Source: Phymorhynchus buccinoides
Lineage: Eukaryota; Mollusca; Gastropoda; Neogastropoda; Raphitomidae
Length of the DNA: 64,000 nt
Reading direction: 5' to 3'
Assembly (NCBI GenBank): GCA_017654935.2
Contig: CM065706.1
Coordinates: 12,340,570-12,404,569, forward strand
This document shows positions 1-11,816 of the stretch, piece after piece; position 1 is the first letter of the stretch, and each line of letters starts with the position of its first letter. The notes under the pieces are model-generated. The model was not told where the DNA came from and searched no databases. It was given only the letters and a program-made list of their open reading frames with translations. Made by a program: the position numbers and the translations under genes.

Positions 1-620
1 GTGTGTGTGTGTGTCTGTGTGTTTTTGTCTGTCTGAAACACATAACGGGCCTTATAACTCCGCCGTTTTTTGACCGAATCGCTTCAAATTTGCTGTGAGC
101 CCTGACGGGGCGATGGCAATGGCAACCGAGGCGGCCGTGTCATTTGCAAAATGCGTATCCGCCGGACTCTCGGCAACCGTATCTCCAGCATTTCTGGACC
201 GATTGCCTTCGCATTTGGCAGGTAGATGACCGGGGACGGTGACTATCGATGTGCCAAACCGGAAGCGAATCAGTTCAGGAACGCGCGCGCTATACGTCGC
301 TTCACCTTTTCACGAATAACTCCGCCAGGCTTGCTATGGCCTGGGCAAAGCCTGGCCGCAAATTTGAAGAGAATCGGGAGAGCGCGTCACTCTCAGAGCA
401 GCGCCAATGGGAAACGGGGCCCTATAACTCCGCCGTTTCTTAACCGAATCGCTTCAAATTTGCTGTATCAGCGTTACCAGTACTTGGCGTTACCGTTACT
501 AGGCGTTACCATTACTAGGGAGAGAGTATCACTCTCAGAGCAGCGCCAATGGGAAACGGGGCCTTATAACTCCGCCTTTTCTTAACCGAATCGCTTCAAA
601 TTTGCTGTACTCAGTAAGGT
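1..620. repeat. Dispersed repeat with tandem ~90-bp and 16-bp subunits
   Basis: A module running from 'cactctcagagcagcgccaa' through 'ttcaaatttgctgta' occurs at about 388-468 and again at 528-608, with a partial copy at 50-98. Between them lie three 16-bp units beginning 'gcgttacc' (468-518); related units recur at 719-775. The mirrored copy is 56,160-56,957. No open frame here resembles a known protein. I read it as a non-coding dispersed repeat; its class is not recognised. Confidence 0.6.
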
Positions 621-842
621 GCGGGGGGTAGTAGAACGGGATGAGTGAAGAAGATGGAAGGAGGGAGAGAGACAAAAGTAATAATAATATTTCGCGGACC
701 CGGCGAAACCAGTACTCAGCGTTACCAGTACGTGGCGTTACCAGTACGGTGCATTGCAATTACTAGGCGTTGCGCTAGTAATTATGAATTATGGTGTGCT
801 CATGTTCGGAAAATACTAAATACCCCAAAGCCTGCTATGATA

Positions 843-1020
843 TAATACATCTAGAATCAATCAATCAATCAATCAAATCAAATACATTTATTGTCTTTAA
901 AACATAAAGAAATTCTTTGTCTGGCATGCACATAAAACACACATATAAACATAGAAATAATAAGACATGCATAATATACAGTAACTACATCATAAGAATT
1001 AATTTACAATGCAATAATTG
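843..1020 (-). mobile_element. 3' end of a retroposon with (GATT)n tail
   Basis: Read on the minus strand, an AT-rich stretch ends with 'gacaataaatg' followed by about five GATT units at 850-880. A short tandem tail after an AATAAA-like motif is characteristic of the 3' ends of several LINE and SINE families. No coding part is visible next to it. The mirrored copy is 55,920-56,092. Confidence 0.5.
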
Positions 1021-2606
<1,586 letters not shown>

Positions 2607-3409
2607 TCAGTACAAGCATTGCACATGTACTCACACAACATATCCGACACACACATCCGACCAACAAGTCACTCACACCCACACTACAAACGTTTTTGCA
2701 GTAACGTGACTTGTGTGAGAGGGTGTAAAATGTTTAGCTAATGCGCTTAAACTTGTTAGGTTAGTTTCCATCAAACTCTATATAATATCATTCAAAACAG
2801 TGCTGTTCCTTGTATACTCTTTGTCGTTGTAAAAACAACAACGAAAAGTACAGAAAAAACGTTAAACATTTTTTTCCTCTAATATAAAAAATGTATTTGT
2901 AGTCCTTTTTCTTTTGGATTTTCAACTTCGAATAAACGATATGGTTTTGTTTTCGTTTTTAACAGAACAGAACAGAATCATTGCGAGAAGAAAGTAGACC
3001 TAGTGAACAGATCAGTTCCGACATTGATCAATGTTTTGTTTGCCGCACTTTGTCCTTTCCAACATTAGCGTGTCAAGTTGCAAACACAGGCTGAATCAGT
3101 CAGTGAATGCGGGCTTAATTAATGAAATACCTTTTGTAAATCTACTTTTCTCCCTGAGAGTACATGAAATAGTACCTGAGAAACATAAATCATTGGTCTT
3201 ATGAACGAAAAGTTAGGAAAAAAGAAAGTTAGCGTGCAAGCAAGCAAGCAGACATGATGAAGCTAGCATAAATCAAACGGGTACTCAAAGCAAGCAAGCA
3301 TGCAAGCCAACAAGCAGACATGATGAAGCTAACATCAATCAAACGGGTACTCTTGAGTGAATGTTTTTTTTTAATAAATCCAGTTTCACTGGCGCATAAT
3401 GCGTTGTCT
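2607..3409. other. AT-rich non-coding stretch with a tandem ~60-bp duplication
   Basis: I see no gene. At about 3,236-3,355 a unit containing 'agacatgatgaagct' and 'aaacgggtactc' occurs twice, joined by 'aagcaagcaagc'. The mirrored copy at 53,565-53,690 keeps both units. Confidence 0.6.
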
Positions 3410-3616
3410 TTTTTAAAATTTTATTGAACATTTGTTTTCATTTTACAGAATTCAAGAAACACACAGAACATTGAATACACAAAAGCATTATTACTAATAT
3501 AAGCCAGGAATAAGTTTAAGGTTTAACAAAAATAGGGAAGAATCACAAGTGTAAGGATGGAAATTAGATAAAGATTAACACTGAATATATACCTGGCCAG
3601 CAATTATTATAGATTA

Positions 3617-3682
3617 ACACACACACACATAACACACACACACACACAAACACACACCACACAACACACACACACACACACA

Positions 3683-3720
<38 letters not shown>

Positions 3721-3778
3721 CACACACACACAATACACACACACACACACACACCACACAACACACACACACGCACAA

Positions 3779-3828
<50 letters not shown>

Positions 3829-3830
3829 AC
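3617..3830. repeat. (CA)n microsatellite inside the 3' UTR of LINE-A
   Basis: About 210 bp of CA/ACAC with interruptions. The mirrored GT tract is 53,081-53,270, which is much purer. The left copy carries many single-base interruptions that the right copy lacks. Confidence 0.9.
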
Positions 3831-5259
3831 GCACCTATCATACCATGCTAACATAAACAAAAACAATAAATTACATCTTATAAACATTTGGAGAAGAGAA
3901 TACATGGAAGTTAATATGGATCATTACAACAGGAATGGAACCTTTAAAAATAATCATTGTGTTGTTAAATTGTTTCTTTTTTGTTAGATTGTTTTAAATT
4001 TTTATCTTAGACTATCAAGAATACAAGTGATAACATAATCAACACATTAAATCAGTGGTACACAGTCATATAATGAAAAAGGAAGCTAGGAAATAATCGG
4101 GGAATAGGGAAACCAGTTTTTCTCAAACTGTCTTAAAGTGTCATTCAAAAAGGCCAAATATTTCTCCTGATTAAGTGTATATTTAAAAATTATAAGAACA
4201 ATCTGCAAGTAAGGACGGGCATTTTGTAATTTACTCTTGTAAATGTAGAATTTTGCAAAAAGCAGAACGAAATCCATGCTTTTAATAGTTTTCACATTAG
4301 GTTTCATGCCAAACAACACCAACTCCTTATCCACATTCAAATTATCACAATTTTGACAATTATCTTTTAGTAGACACTGCAGATTTCTCCAAAACCTCTG
4401 CACAATGATACAATCAAATAATATGTGTGGAATTGTTTGCTCCTCCGCTTCACAAAAGTTACAGGTTGGGGAGTCAACAATTTTGCATTGAAATAGATAT
4501 CTCTGAGTAGGAAGCAGTCTATGTAAAAGTCTATGCTGAAACCACCTAAGTTGCACATCTATAGAAGCTTTATAACACTGAAGAAAAATGTGCTTCCAAT
4601 TTAAGTTTAAAAAAAGATTATTCCATTTACAAATCGCCGAAGGAACGGCCTTATTTCAAAATGCTTTGAACACATTTGTTGTCTTTGTTAATACAGAACC
4701 AAGGCTTTTGGTGTAAGAGTTTATATCTGCTAGATAAGACTACATTTAGTTTTTGGCAAAAGTTTCGAATTGCATTTAAAATAACTTTGTACAGGAGAAA
4801 GTTGGTTCGCATACCTTGATATTTAAGCAAAAATTCAAAATATGTCATTAAATTACCATTTTCATTTATAAGATGTTTTATGAAGTAAATACCACACTCA
4901 CACCAGTCTTGGACATAAATAACTTTTTTTACTCCTTACAATATTAACATTAGCATGCATACATTCAGCCATAAACTCATGTACAGAGGTGTGACAGCAT
5001 TTTGAACATAATTTCTTATAATGTTTCATAACATCTTTCCAGAATGGATTATTGACATCATTCATAACAACATTTGAAAATCCAGCTCCAAGGTTTTTGA
5101 TAGTGTCTAGCTTAGGGTACATATTGATTGTAAATTCTCTCCAATCAGAGTCGCACATCAATCTCCTCACCCAACTTAGCAGTACTGTTTTTGAAACACA
5201 GACTTCTTAATTTTACTTCGCTTGCCATTCCACACAAAAGTATGCAATTCTTTCTCTAA

Positions 5260-6232
5260 AGCAATAATATACCGATCTTCAAGTAGCGCTAAACAGGCCT
5301 GGAACCGTGTGATATAAAACAATGTCTTGACATATCATTTGCGTATATTAACCCATAGGCTTAGTGTAACGCGTGTAAGAATACACCGTTGCTATTAAAA
5401 ACTTGACGTCACAGTTATTTATCTTGACATATCATTATCATTCTCATACACTCGCATGCGACTATCTGCAGTACTCAAGCCATATTTTCTTTATTTGCAT
5501 CAAGTGATGTTTAGTAAAACAAAAAGCCCAAACATACTCCTAACCCTGTGCCTTAACCCGATAAATGCAAAAGGTTGTTTATGATGAACATTTTACATTG
5601 AAAAAAAAAATTGTGAATAGTAACTTTTAGTGAAATAGCAAATGATAAAAATAGCGGCCAGCAAACTTATACTCAAGTTACTGTCACTGCAAATAGCGCC
5701 TTCTGAGCAGGACACCAAAACACGTCATCTTAGTGAACTTACGCAATCACTGAAATTACGTCATCATTGAAAGTTCGTCATTGGCGAAATGACAATAACT
5801 ATGGCCTGTGATTGCAGTGTAAAACGAATATGTCACTGTAAAGGCTATTTTTTTATACAGCAAATTCCAGTAGGTTCATGTTTCGATTAATAATCAGTTT
5901 CCTTTCATAATGTATCAATGTGCAAGATCAAAATAGCTCACGACTTTCTAACTTGGAGAACTATATTATTTGTGGATGAGTGGGATTTTCTTGCTACGGT
6001 GAAGTGGTTAGTATTATTTTAGATCTGCATGCATGGCCGTCTCGCTTCTTCGTTGCGTGTTTGATTATCATCTGAAAGAGGTAAAATATCGGTATATATC
6101 CGTTATTAGGATTTGTGAGTGAGATATTGCTTTTATCCTATCTCTCGTGGCTTGCTGTTTATCACACTCGGTCTCCGACCTCGTGTGATAAACAGCAAGC
6201 CACTTGAGATAGGATAAAAGCAATATCTCACT
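5260..6232. mobile_element. Non-coding insertion splitting LINE-A, ending in a 115-bp hairpin
   Basis: LINE-A coding similarity stops after 'TDPLEE' at about 6,233 and resumes with 'YIIALEKELHTF' at about 5,260. The intervening ~970 bp has no protein similarity. One end is a long hairpin (6,118-6,232). The body has several CRE-like motifs, for example 'ttacgtcat' near 5,757. It is present at the same place in the right arm (50,683-51,640), so it predates arm duplication. A non-autonomous DNA element is plausible, but clear terminal inverted repeats were not found; the left boundary is approximate. Confidence 0.6.
6118..6232. repeat. Near-perfect 115-bp hairpin
   Basis: The arms start 'agtgagatattgctttta' and end with its reverse complement. 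About 50 bp per arm pair, with a 3-base mismatch block in mid arm (tcg against aag) and a short GC-rich loop around 'ggtctccgacc'. The mirrored copy is 50,683-50,797. Confidence 0.9.
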
Positions 6233-8448
6233 CCTCAAGTGGGTCCGTCAAGTGAATCAATAGGTGAATAATTTTAGAGAATTCCAGAGTTTTGATGACT
6301 ATAATCTTACCAAAAGGGGTGATATGTTGTTTCTTCCATGAAGCTAGGACCTTTTTGATCGCAAAGAGTTTATCCTCAAAATTAATCTGTACAGTGTTAT
6401 CAGTGTTCATAGAAAACTTGATGCCTAACATTTTGAACGTGCCAGGGTCCCAGACAAAATTCTTATCCCTCATATATCTAATTCCACAGTTCTTTCTACT
6501 TCCCAACCATACCACTTGTGATTTATTAAAATAGATTTTGAAGCCAGAAATGTGAAAAGTTTTGTAAGAACAGATACCACCTCATTGAATGATCTCTCAG
6601 AACCATCTAAACATAAACTAGTGTCGTCAGCAAATTGCGACAACAAAGTCTCTTTGTTATTAACTTTAATCCCTTTAATATGCTCATTAGAGCGAATCAT
6701 TAGTGACAGGACCTCATCACAAATTAGGTATAAGTAAGTAGAGACTGGGTCCCCCTGCCTGACCCCTCTCTTGTATCGAAAACTATGGGGAATATTGACC
6801 ATTTACTGAAATACAGGTAGAAATTTGAGAATAAAACGTTTTAGTCCACTATATTATATCTGCTCCAAAATTGAAAAACATTAAGACATTTGTGCAGGAA
6901 TGACCAAGAGATACTATCAAACGCCTTCTGAAAGTCAATTAAAAACTCTTTTTCAGTGTACAATAACATGTCATACATTAACCTAATATTTTCCCCAAGA
7001 AATCTACCCTTTAGAAATCCCGTTTCACTTTCATGCATAATATTTGGAAGGACACTCTTAAGACGATTCGCTATACAAGCAGATGCAACTTTATATGTGG
7101 TGTTCAACAGAGAGATGGGTCGCCAATTTTTAATATATCTTTTATATTTTCCCTCTTTGGGAATGCATGTTATTGTTCCTTGTCGCTGGGTAATGGCTAA
7201 CTGACCTTTAGCAAACCCTTCATTGATTGAGCACACAAGGAAAACACCAATGTCAACAAATAATTTTTTTTTAATTCTACAGTAAACCCATCGGGCCCAG
7301 GGCTTTTGAAATTCTTCATGTGTTTCAATGCAGTAGCCGCCCTTCTTCAATAGAGATCAACCCCTCCATTGAATCACTCTCCTCCTCAGATAATACTGGA
7401 GCATCAGGAAGTTCTTCAGAGATATTTACATCAGTTACATCACTAAAATTGTATACAGTTTCATAAAAATGTTTATAGGTCATAAAATATTGGTTTACTT
7501 TTTTTGTCTGATTTAACCAGCATTGAACGCATTGCCACACCTTCAATTTTGTGATCTCTGATTTCTTGCAATTCAGTTGATCATTAATTTGGAAAAACAA
7601 ATCTTCATTGCTAATATCATCAATATTATCCAGATTGTAAACAAGTAAAGCATATTGCTTTTTGACATCGCCAATGACTGTTTTAATTGATAAAACATAC
7701 TGCTTATCTTTTAGTAAACTATTGCTAAATTTCCAAAAGGGTCGATCACGTTTGAACTGTTCTTGTTCTAAAAGCAAAGTGACCACAGAATGATCTGACC
7801 TATATCCTAGATCTATACAAACATAATTAATTTATGTCAATAAATCGTCCATTATCATAAAGTAATCGAGCCTGGCTTGTTTGAAATAGTTAATTATATC
7901 ATTAATTTTTGCCCGAGTTCTAGGACGATTTAGAACACTGGTGTAATTTTGAGCATCTATTTTCATATTCAGAGCGCAATTCCAATCTCCAGTGACAATA
8001 ACATGTTGGTTGCCAATGCGTTCAATGTGTTCGCAAACTCTATAAAAATAATTCAGGGTTGTCTCCACCACTGGGCCCGTACAGATTCACCAAAGTAAAA
8101 AGTTTTTTTTAAGAATTCAATATTCATTACAATGAAACACCCATGCTGGTCTCTAGCAACATCATGCATTTTGTACTCAAAATTATTATTAAAACACACA
8201 GCCATGCCATTCTTGTTTGATTCTGAACCACACAACCATACATTATAACCCCTACTAGCTCCGAATCTTCCTTTAAATGTGTCTCTTGAAGACATTAAAT
8301 ATGAGCCTCTTTTTTTCTTAAAAAATCAAAAAAACATGCTGGTCTCTAGCAACACCATGCATTTTGTACTCAACAGTTTATTAAAGCCATTACAATTTTG
8401 TTTGATGAACAAAATTACATTAAACCCCTACTAGCCATCAAATGCCAT

Positions 8449-8561
8449 CTTGTTTATAAAGACAAAAAAGAAATAGCAAACAGATTCAGAATATGGAGGG
8501 GAAAAAAAAGTATATATATAAACAAATTAAAAATATGGGAAAAAATAAGATAATAATAAAT

Positions 8562-8603
<42 letters not shown>

Positions 8604-8832
8604 TAATAATAATAAAAGGTGTACTGAAGCACAGCACAAATCTTCAAGTGTATTGACTGTGTACCCTTTCATTCGTTCCATTCATCTGTAGCTGAAATGC
8701 CATCAGTCTATGATGCGTTTTTACTTGCAGAGACAAGCATATACGTGCAACACTCATGCGCATAGCACACGTTTATATGTTGCACATAAGAGAGAGAGAG
8801 AGAGAGAGAGAGAAGAGAGAGAGAGAAAGAGG

Positions 8833-8863
<31 letters not shown>

Positions 8864-9644
8864 CGGGAGAGAGAGAGAGAGAGAGCGACAGAGAGAGAGA
8901 GAGAGATGACCACCGAGAGAGAGAGAGAGCAGAGAAGAGAGAGAGAGAGAGAGAGTCTGAGTGTGTGTGACTTCAAACGTTTATTATTCTATGTTTCAAA
9001 CTTTTCTGTATCTTTCATATCATCTCCTTACAGCAACAACCATGTATCTTATAATATTCGATGTTTTGATAATTATGTTTTTTGTATTTATGTAGTTCAT
9101 TCACTAATACATCTTATGCTATATGTTAAGCATTCATATGTTAGATAATAAACGAGGAAGTCCCAACTGTTGGTTGTTCCCTTACTACTGTACACCCAGT
9201 TTTATCATACCACAACGGTCTAACAAGCAGTGCGCATTTCTTTCTTAAAGCCTTCCCCTGTTTAAAAGGAAGGAAGGGATTTGGTCAAAGGGATCCACAG
9301 CTGTCTAGCTGATTGTGGAAGGAAAAGTAAGTAGTGTATTGGCTTAGCTACTAACGAGGAAAAACGCCAGATGACAACTCATTCTAGACGAATTCTGAGT
9401 ATGCTCAGAACTTGAGAATGCCAGCGAGTACCTAATTCCGAGTATTATCGGAACACCAACTTCTCAGTCTAAAACTTGTCTGAATCCATGTTTCTTCAAT
9501 CCAAACGTTTTTTTTCGAGTTGCATCTCTTCATCACCCTTCCAGCCTTCGTTCCACTTATGTTTGGCACTTCATTTGCAGCTTATAATGTTAAAGATGTA
9601 AACAAAACTCGTCTCTACAAGAGCCTCATGAAATGCCCCAATAA
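8449..9644. other. Non-coding stretch with (AAT)n and (GA)n microsatellites
   Basis: It contains (AAT)n at about 8,553-8,615 and a GA-rich tract at 8,789-8,956. A sequence near 9,023-9,054 containing 'cagcaacaaccatgta' recurs inverted at about 10,207-10,240 with about two mismatches in 28, so the exon-like region between is bracketed by a short inverted repeat. No gene is supported before 9,645. Confidence 0.65.
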
Positions 9645-9962
9645 GCTTTCATTAACAATGATAGTAATAAGGGAACTAGTACTTCCGATGTTAATGCCCG
9701 TAACTGCGAGCTCAAGGTGAAAAGTAAACTTGGATCAATCAGTAGGATTGTTGAAACTGAAGCACAGACTGTGATGAGTTTTGTTGAACTTTTTATTTGT
9801 ATATATTTTTTTCTAGGCAACCCCATGGCCAGTAATGTTGTTTGCCTCAGACAGCGATGCCTTGAAGGGTTAAGGCCTGTTGCCAATAGCTCTCTTATCA
9901 CAAGGGACCATCACTTTTCATCACCCAACAACCTACCTAAGGCTAATCCTGAGCTGGCGTAA
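9645..9962 (+). CDS. Exon-like open frame of unknown function
   Basis: A 105-codon open frame without its own convincing start; it begins after a TAA at 9,642. It contains 'NDSNKGTSTSDVNARNCEL' and ends 'PNNLPKANPELA' before TAA. A pyrimidine-rich acceptor-like 'tttttttctag' lies inside at about 9,808-9,818, so the part from 9,819 may be a separate exon. The mirrored frame is 47,020-47,337. The visible residue changes between the arms ('SFVELFICIYFFLG' against 'SVVEYFICIYVFLG') fall in the stretch just before the acceptor-like site, and the rest is unchanged. I do not recognise the protein. It may be a gene relic or an unspliced fragment of an upstream gene. It lies about 350 bp upstream of GPCR-A on the same strand. 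Confidence 0.3.
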   Translation, partial: AFINNDSNKGTSTSDVNARNCELKVKSKLGSISRIVETEAQTVMSFVELFICIYFFLGNPMASNVVCLRQRCLEGLRPVANSSLITRDHHFSSPNNLPKANPELA

Positions 9963-10310
9963 AGGCACATAACCCTCTATCAACTTTTCTTGAAGCAACA
10001 TCAATCTATAAACTTTAATTGCTTATTTTGGCTGTTTCTTCTCAAACACTTTCCCTATATTTGCAGTGATGATTAAAACACTTCTGCATTTCCCTAATCA
10101 TCGAATGTGTGTATGTTTAAGCATAACGTGGGTTTTTTCCCTGCAAACGTTTAAGCATTTCAAAATTGAGGATTTCTCAAAATGGTCATTTTGGAGATAA
10201 GCTTACATGGTTGTTGCTGTAATTAGATGATATGTGCAATGCCTTATACGGTTTGTATTTACTAATGCTCACACAATAAACCGGCCAGGAATAGCAAATC
10301 AAGCCCCGCA
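9963..10310. other. Upstream region of GPCR-A
   Basis: AT-rich, without an obvious TATA box at a fixed distance. It contains one end of the short inverted repeat noted near 10,207-10,240. It is conserved in the other arm (46,687-47,019). No promoter element can be called with confidence. Confidence 0.4.
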
Positions 10311-11354
10311 ATGATAATTGAAAACACTCCAGCTGCCTTTAGTGACCCAGTCTTTGAAATGACTAGTAGGCTTCCAACAGATACACCAGACCTTTCTGAA
10401 CGGGATGCTGCTTGGTATGATAGACGTCAGCCCTACATGGACCTGGTTGATCTCATCAGGGACATATGTGACCCCATTGTGTCTGTTTCTGGGATTTGGG
10501 GGAACTGCATGCTAATTCTGATCATGTCTCGTCTTCCTCCATCCACATCCACTGTGTTCGTCAAAACCCTGGTCCTGTCCGACCAGTTGGTGCTGATAAT
10601 GGCGCCTTTTGCTCGCTTGCTTTACAGGAAACTGGGTGTACAATACTTCAGTGCTGGTAGCTCCTGGCAGTGTAATTTGCACGAAGTTGTGTACTCTATG
10701 GTGACAGTTCTGTCGTCGTGGATGCTGGTGTCACTCACCATGCTCAGAGCTGCTTCTGTGCTGTGGCCACTTCATGTCAGTGCTGTGTGGACCAAGGGAA
10801 AATCGCGATTTACTGCCGCTATGGTGGTCATCCTTATTACTCTCTTCAATTACCACCTTGTTATACAATCCTCCATTTCAGAAGGGTTTTGCAAAGTGCC
10901 TCGATCAATAATGTACTTGTTTTGGGTTCGCCTGTTTCAGATCTGTTTCTCACCTTTTGCAATGCTGATTATCAGCAACAGTGTTCTGTTGTGGTCACTG
11001 GTCAGATCTGTCACAACAGGAAAGCGTCTTTGCGTCCAACAAACCAGCCAGGATTCCAGCGAACAGAAAGTGTCCTCATTGACGGTCACCTTGATTGTAC
11101 AGAGTGTGTGTTTTGTCCTCCTGACAACTCCTTTTACCGTATGCACCATTACCTATCATCGTTATGTAAACTGGGATGATCCTCTTGAAAACGGACAGTT
11201 CTGGGTGTTTGAAGATGTCAGTTTTATGCTGTTCTACTTCCAGAGTGCTATCCCCTGTTATCTGTACTGTCTGACTATTGGCAGTGTCAGAGCTGAGTTA
11301 CAACAGATCCTTCAAGAGTTTTGTGCCTTGTGTCATGGCACTAAAAATAAATAG
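10311..11354 (+). CDS. GPCR-A (left): intronless class-A (rhodopsin-like) receptor, 347 aa
   Basis: A single-exon seven-transmembrane receptor. Approximate helices: TM1 52-74 with G64-N65, TM2 83-103 with D91 in 'VLSD', TM3 from C121, TM4 167-188, TM5 204-228, TM6 257-282 with P274, TM7 298-322. C121 and C194 are placed for the usual TM3-ECL2 disulphide. The DRY position reads M-L-R (R146 kept, acidic residue lost). The NPxxY position reads P-C-Y-L-Y, followed by 'CLTIGSVRAEL', a form that recalls lophotrochozoan peptide-receptor-like orphans. The ATG has a purine at -3. The N-terminus has no signal peptide, as is normal for class A. It sits in tandem with GPCR-B and has a 98% identical partner in the right arm. 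An AATAAA overlaps the last codons before the TAG. Ligand unknown; a chemosensory or neuropeptide role is inference only. Confidence 0.9.
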   Translation: MIIENTPAAFSDPVFEMTSRLPTDTPDLSERDAAWYDRRQPYMDLVDLIRDICDPIVSVSGIWGNCMLILIMSRLPPSTSTVFVKTLVLSDQLVLIMAPFARLLYRKLGVQYFSAGSSWQCNLHEVVYSMVTVLSSWMLVSLTMLRAASVLWPLHVSAVWTKGKSRFTAAMVVILITLFNYHLVIQSSISEGFCKVPRSIMYLFWVRLFQICFSPFAMLIISNSVLLWSLVRSVTTGKRLCVQQTSQDSSEQKVSSLTVTLIVQSVCFVLLTTPFTVCTITYHRYVNWDDPLENGQFWVFEDVSFMLFYFQSAIPCYLYCLTIGSVRAELQQILQEFCALCHGTKNK

Positions 11355-11380
11355 ATTCTAACAGTGAAGAAACAAGGTGG

Positions 11381-11816
11381 TGACTGCTGGATCCTATTGA
11401 TATACACTGACCTTTGAATGATGGTACAGGATCCTTAGAGGTAGCTTGTTGCCTGACTGCTGGATCCTATTGATAGACACTGACCTTTGAAGGATGGTAC
11501 AGGATCCTTAGAGGTAGCGTGTTGCCTGACTGCTGGATCCTATTGATAGACACTGACCTTTGAATGATGGTACAGGATCCTTAGAGGTAGCTTGTTGCCT
11601 GACTGCTGGATCCTATTGATAGACACTGACCTTGGAAGGATGGTACAGGATCCTTAGAGGTAGCGTGTTGCCTGACTGCTGGATCCTATTGATAGACACT
11701 GACCTTTGAAGGATGGTACAGGATCCTTAGAGGTAGCTTGTTGCCTGACTGCTGGATCCTATTGATAGACACTGACCTTTGAAGGATGGTACAGGATCCT
11801 TAGAGGTAGCTTGTTG
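11381..11816 (+). repeat. 73-bp minisatellite, 6 units, directly after GPCR-A
   Basis: Six head-to-tail units of 73 bp starting 27 bp after the stop codon. Each contains two GGATCC sites and 'cactgaccttt'. Units differ at a few positions (gatatac/gatagac, aatgatgg/aaggatgg, gcttgttg/gcgtgttg). The other copies have six units, the first truncated by the gap (19,505), and four (45,326). It would lie in the receptor's 3' UTR or just beyond it. Confidence 0.95.

Larger units (their letters stand above)
3410..8448 (-). mobile_element. LINE-A: degenerate L1-like non-LTR retrotransposon, left copy
   Basis: The element reads right to left. The apparent ORF2 start (ATG at 8,448-8,446) is followed by an APE-type endonuclease with 'GDWNCALN' near 7,990 and the SDH motif near 7,790. 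The reverse transcriptase contains 'DFQKAFDSISWSF' near 6,920, 'VRQGDPVSTYLYL' near 6,750 and the catalytic 'FADD' near 6,635. The C-terminal zinc-knuckle region has 'CNFC' and a downstream H/C pair at about 4,430-4,480. A polyadenylation-like AATAAA and A-rich end lie near 3,415-3,430. Frameshifts and stops break the frame repeatedly, so it is dead. The 'DFxKAFDSISW' style and the zinc knuckle fit the L1/Tx1 group. No ORF1 is visible upstream. A CA tract sits in its 3' UTR and a ~970-bp insertion splits the polymerase part. Confidence 0.88.

Noticed and set aside
9626..9901. 91-codon minus-strand frame
   Set aside because: Antisense to the exon-like frame; its Leu/Ser-rich composition looks like a reverse-strand artefact.
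10718..11179. 153-codon frame overlapping GPCR-A (and the similar frames in the other receptors)
   Set aside because: A shadow frame of the receptor; its residues change wherever the receptor's silent sites change and it has no recognisable domain.
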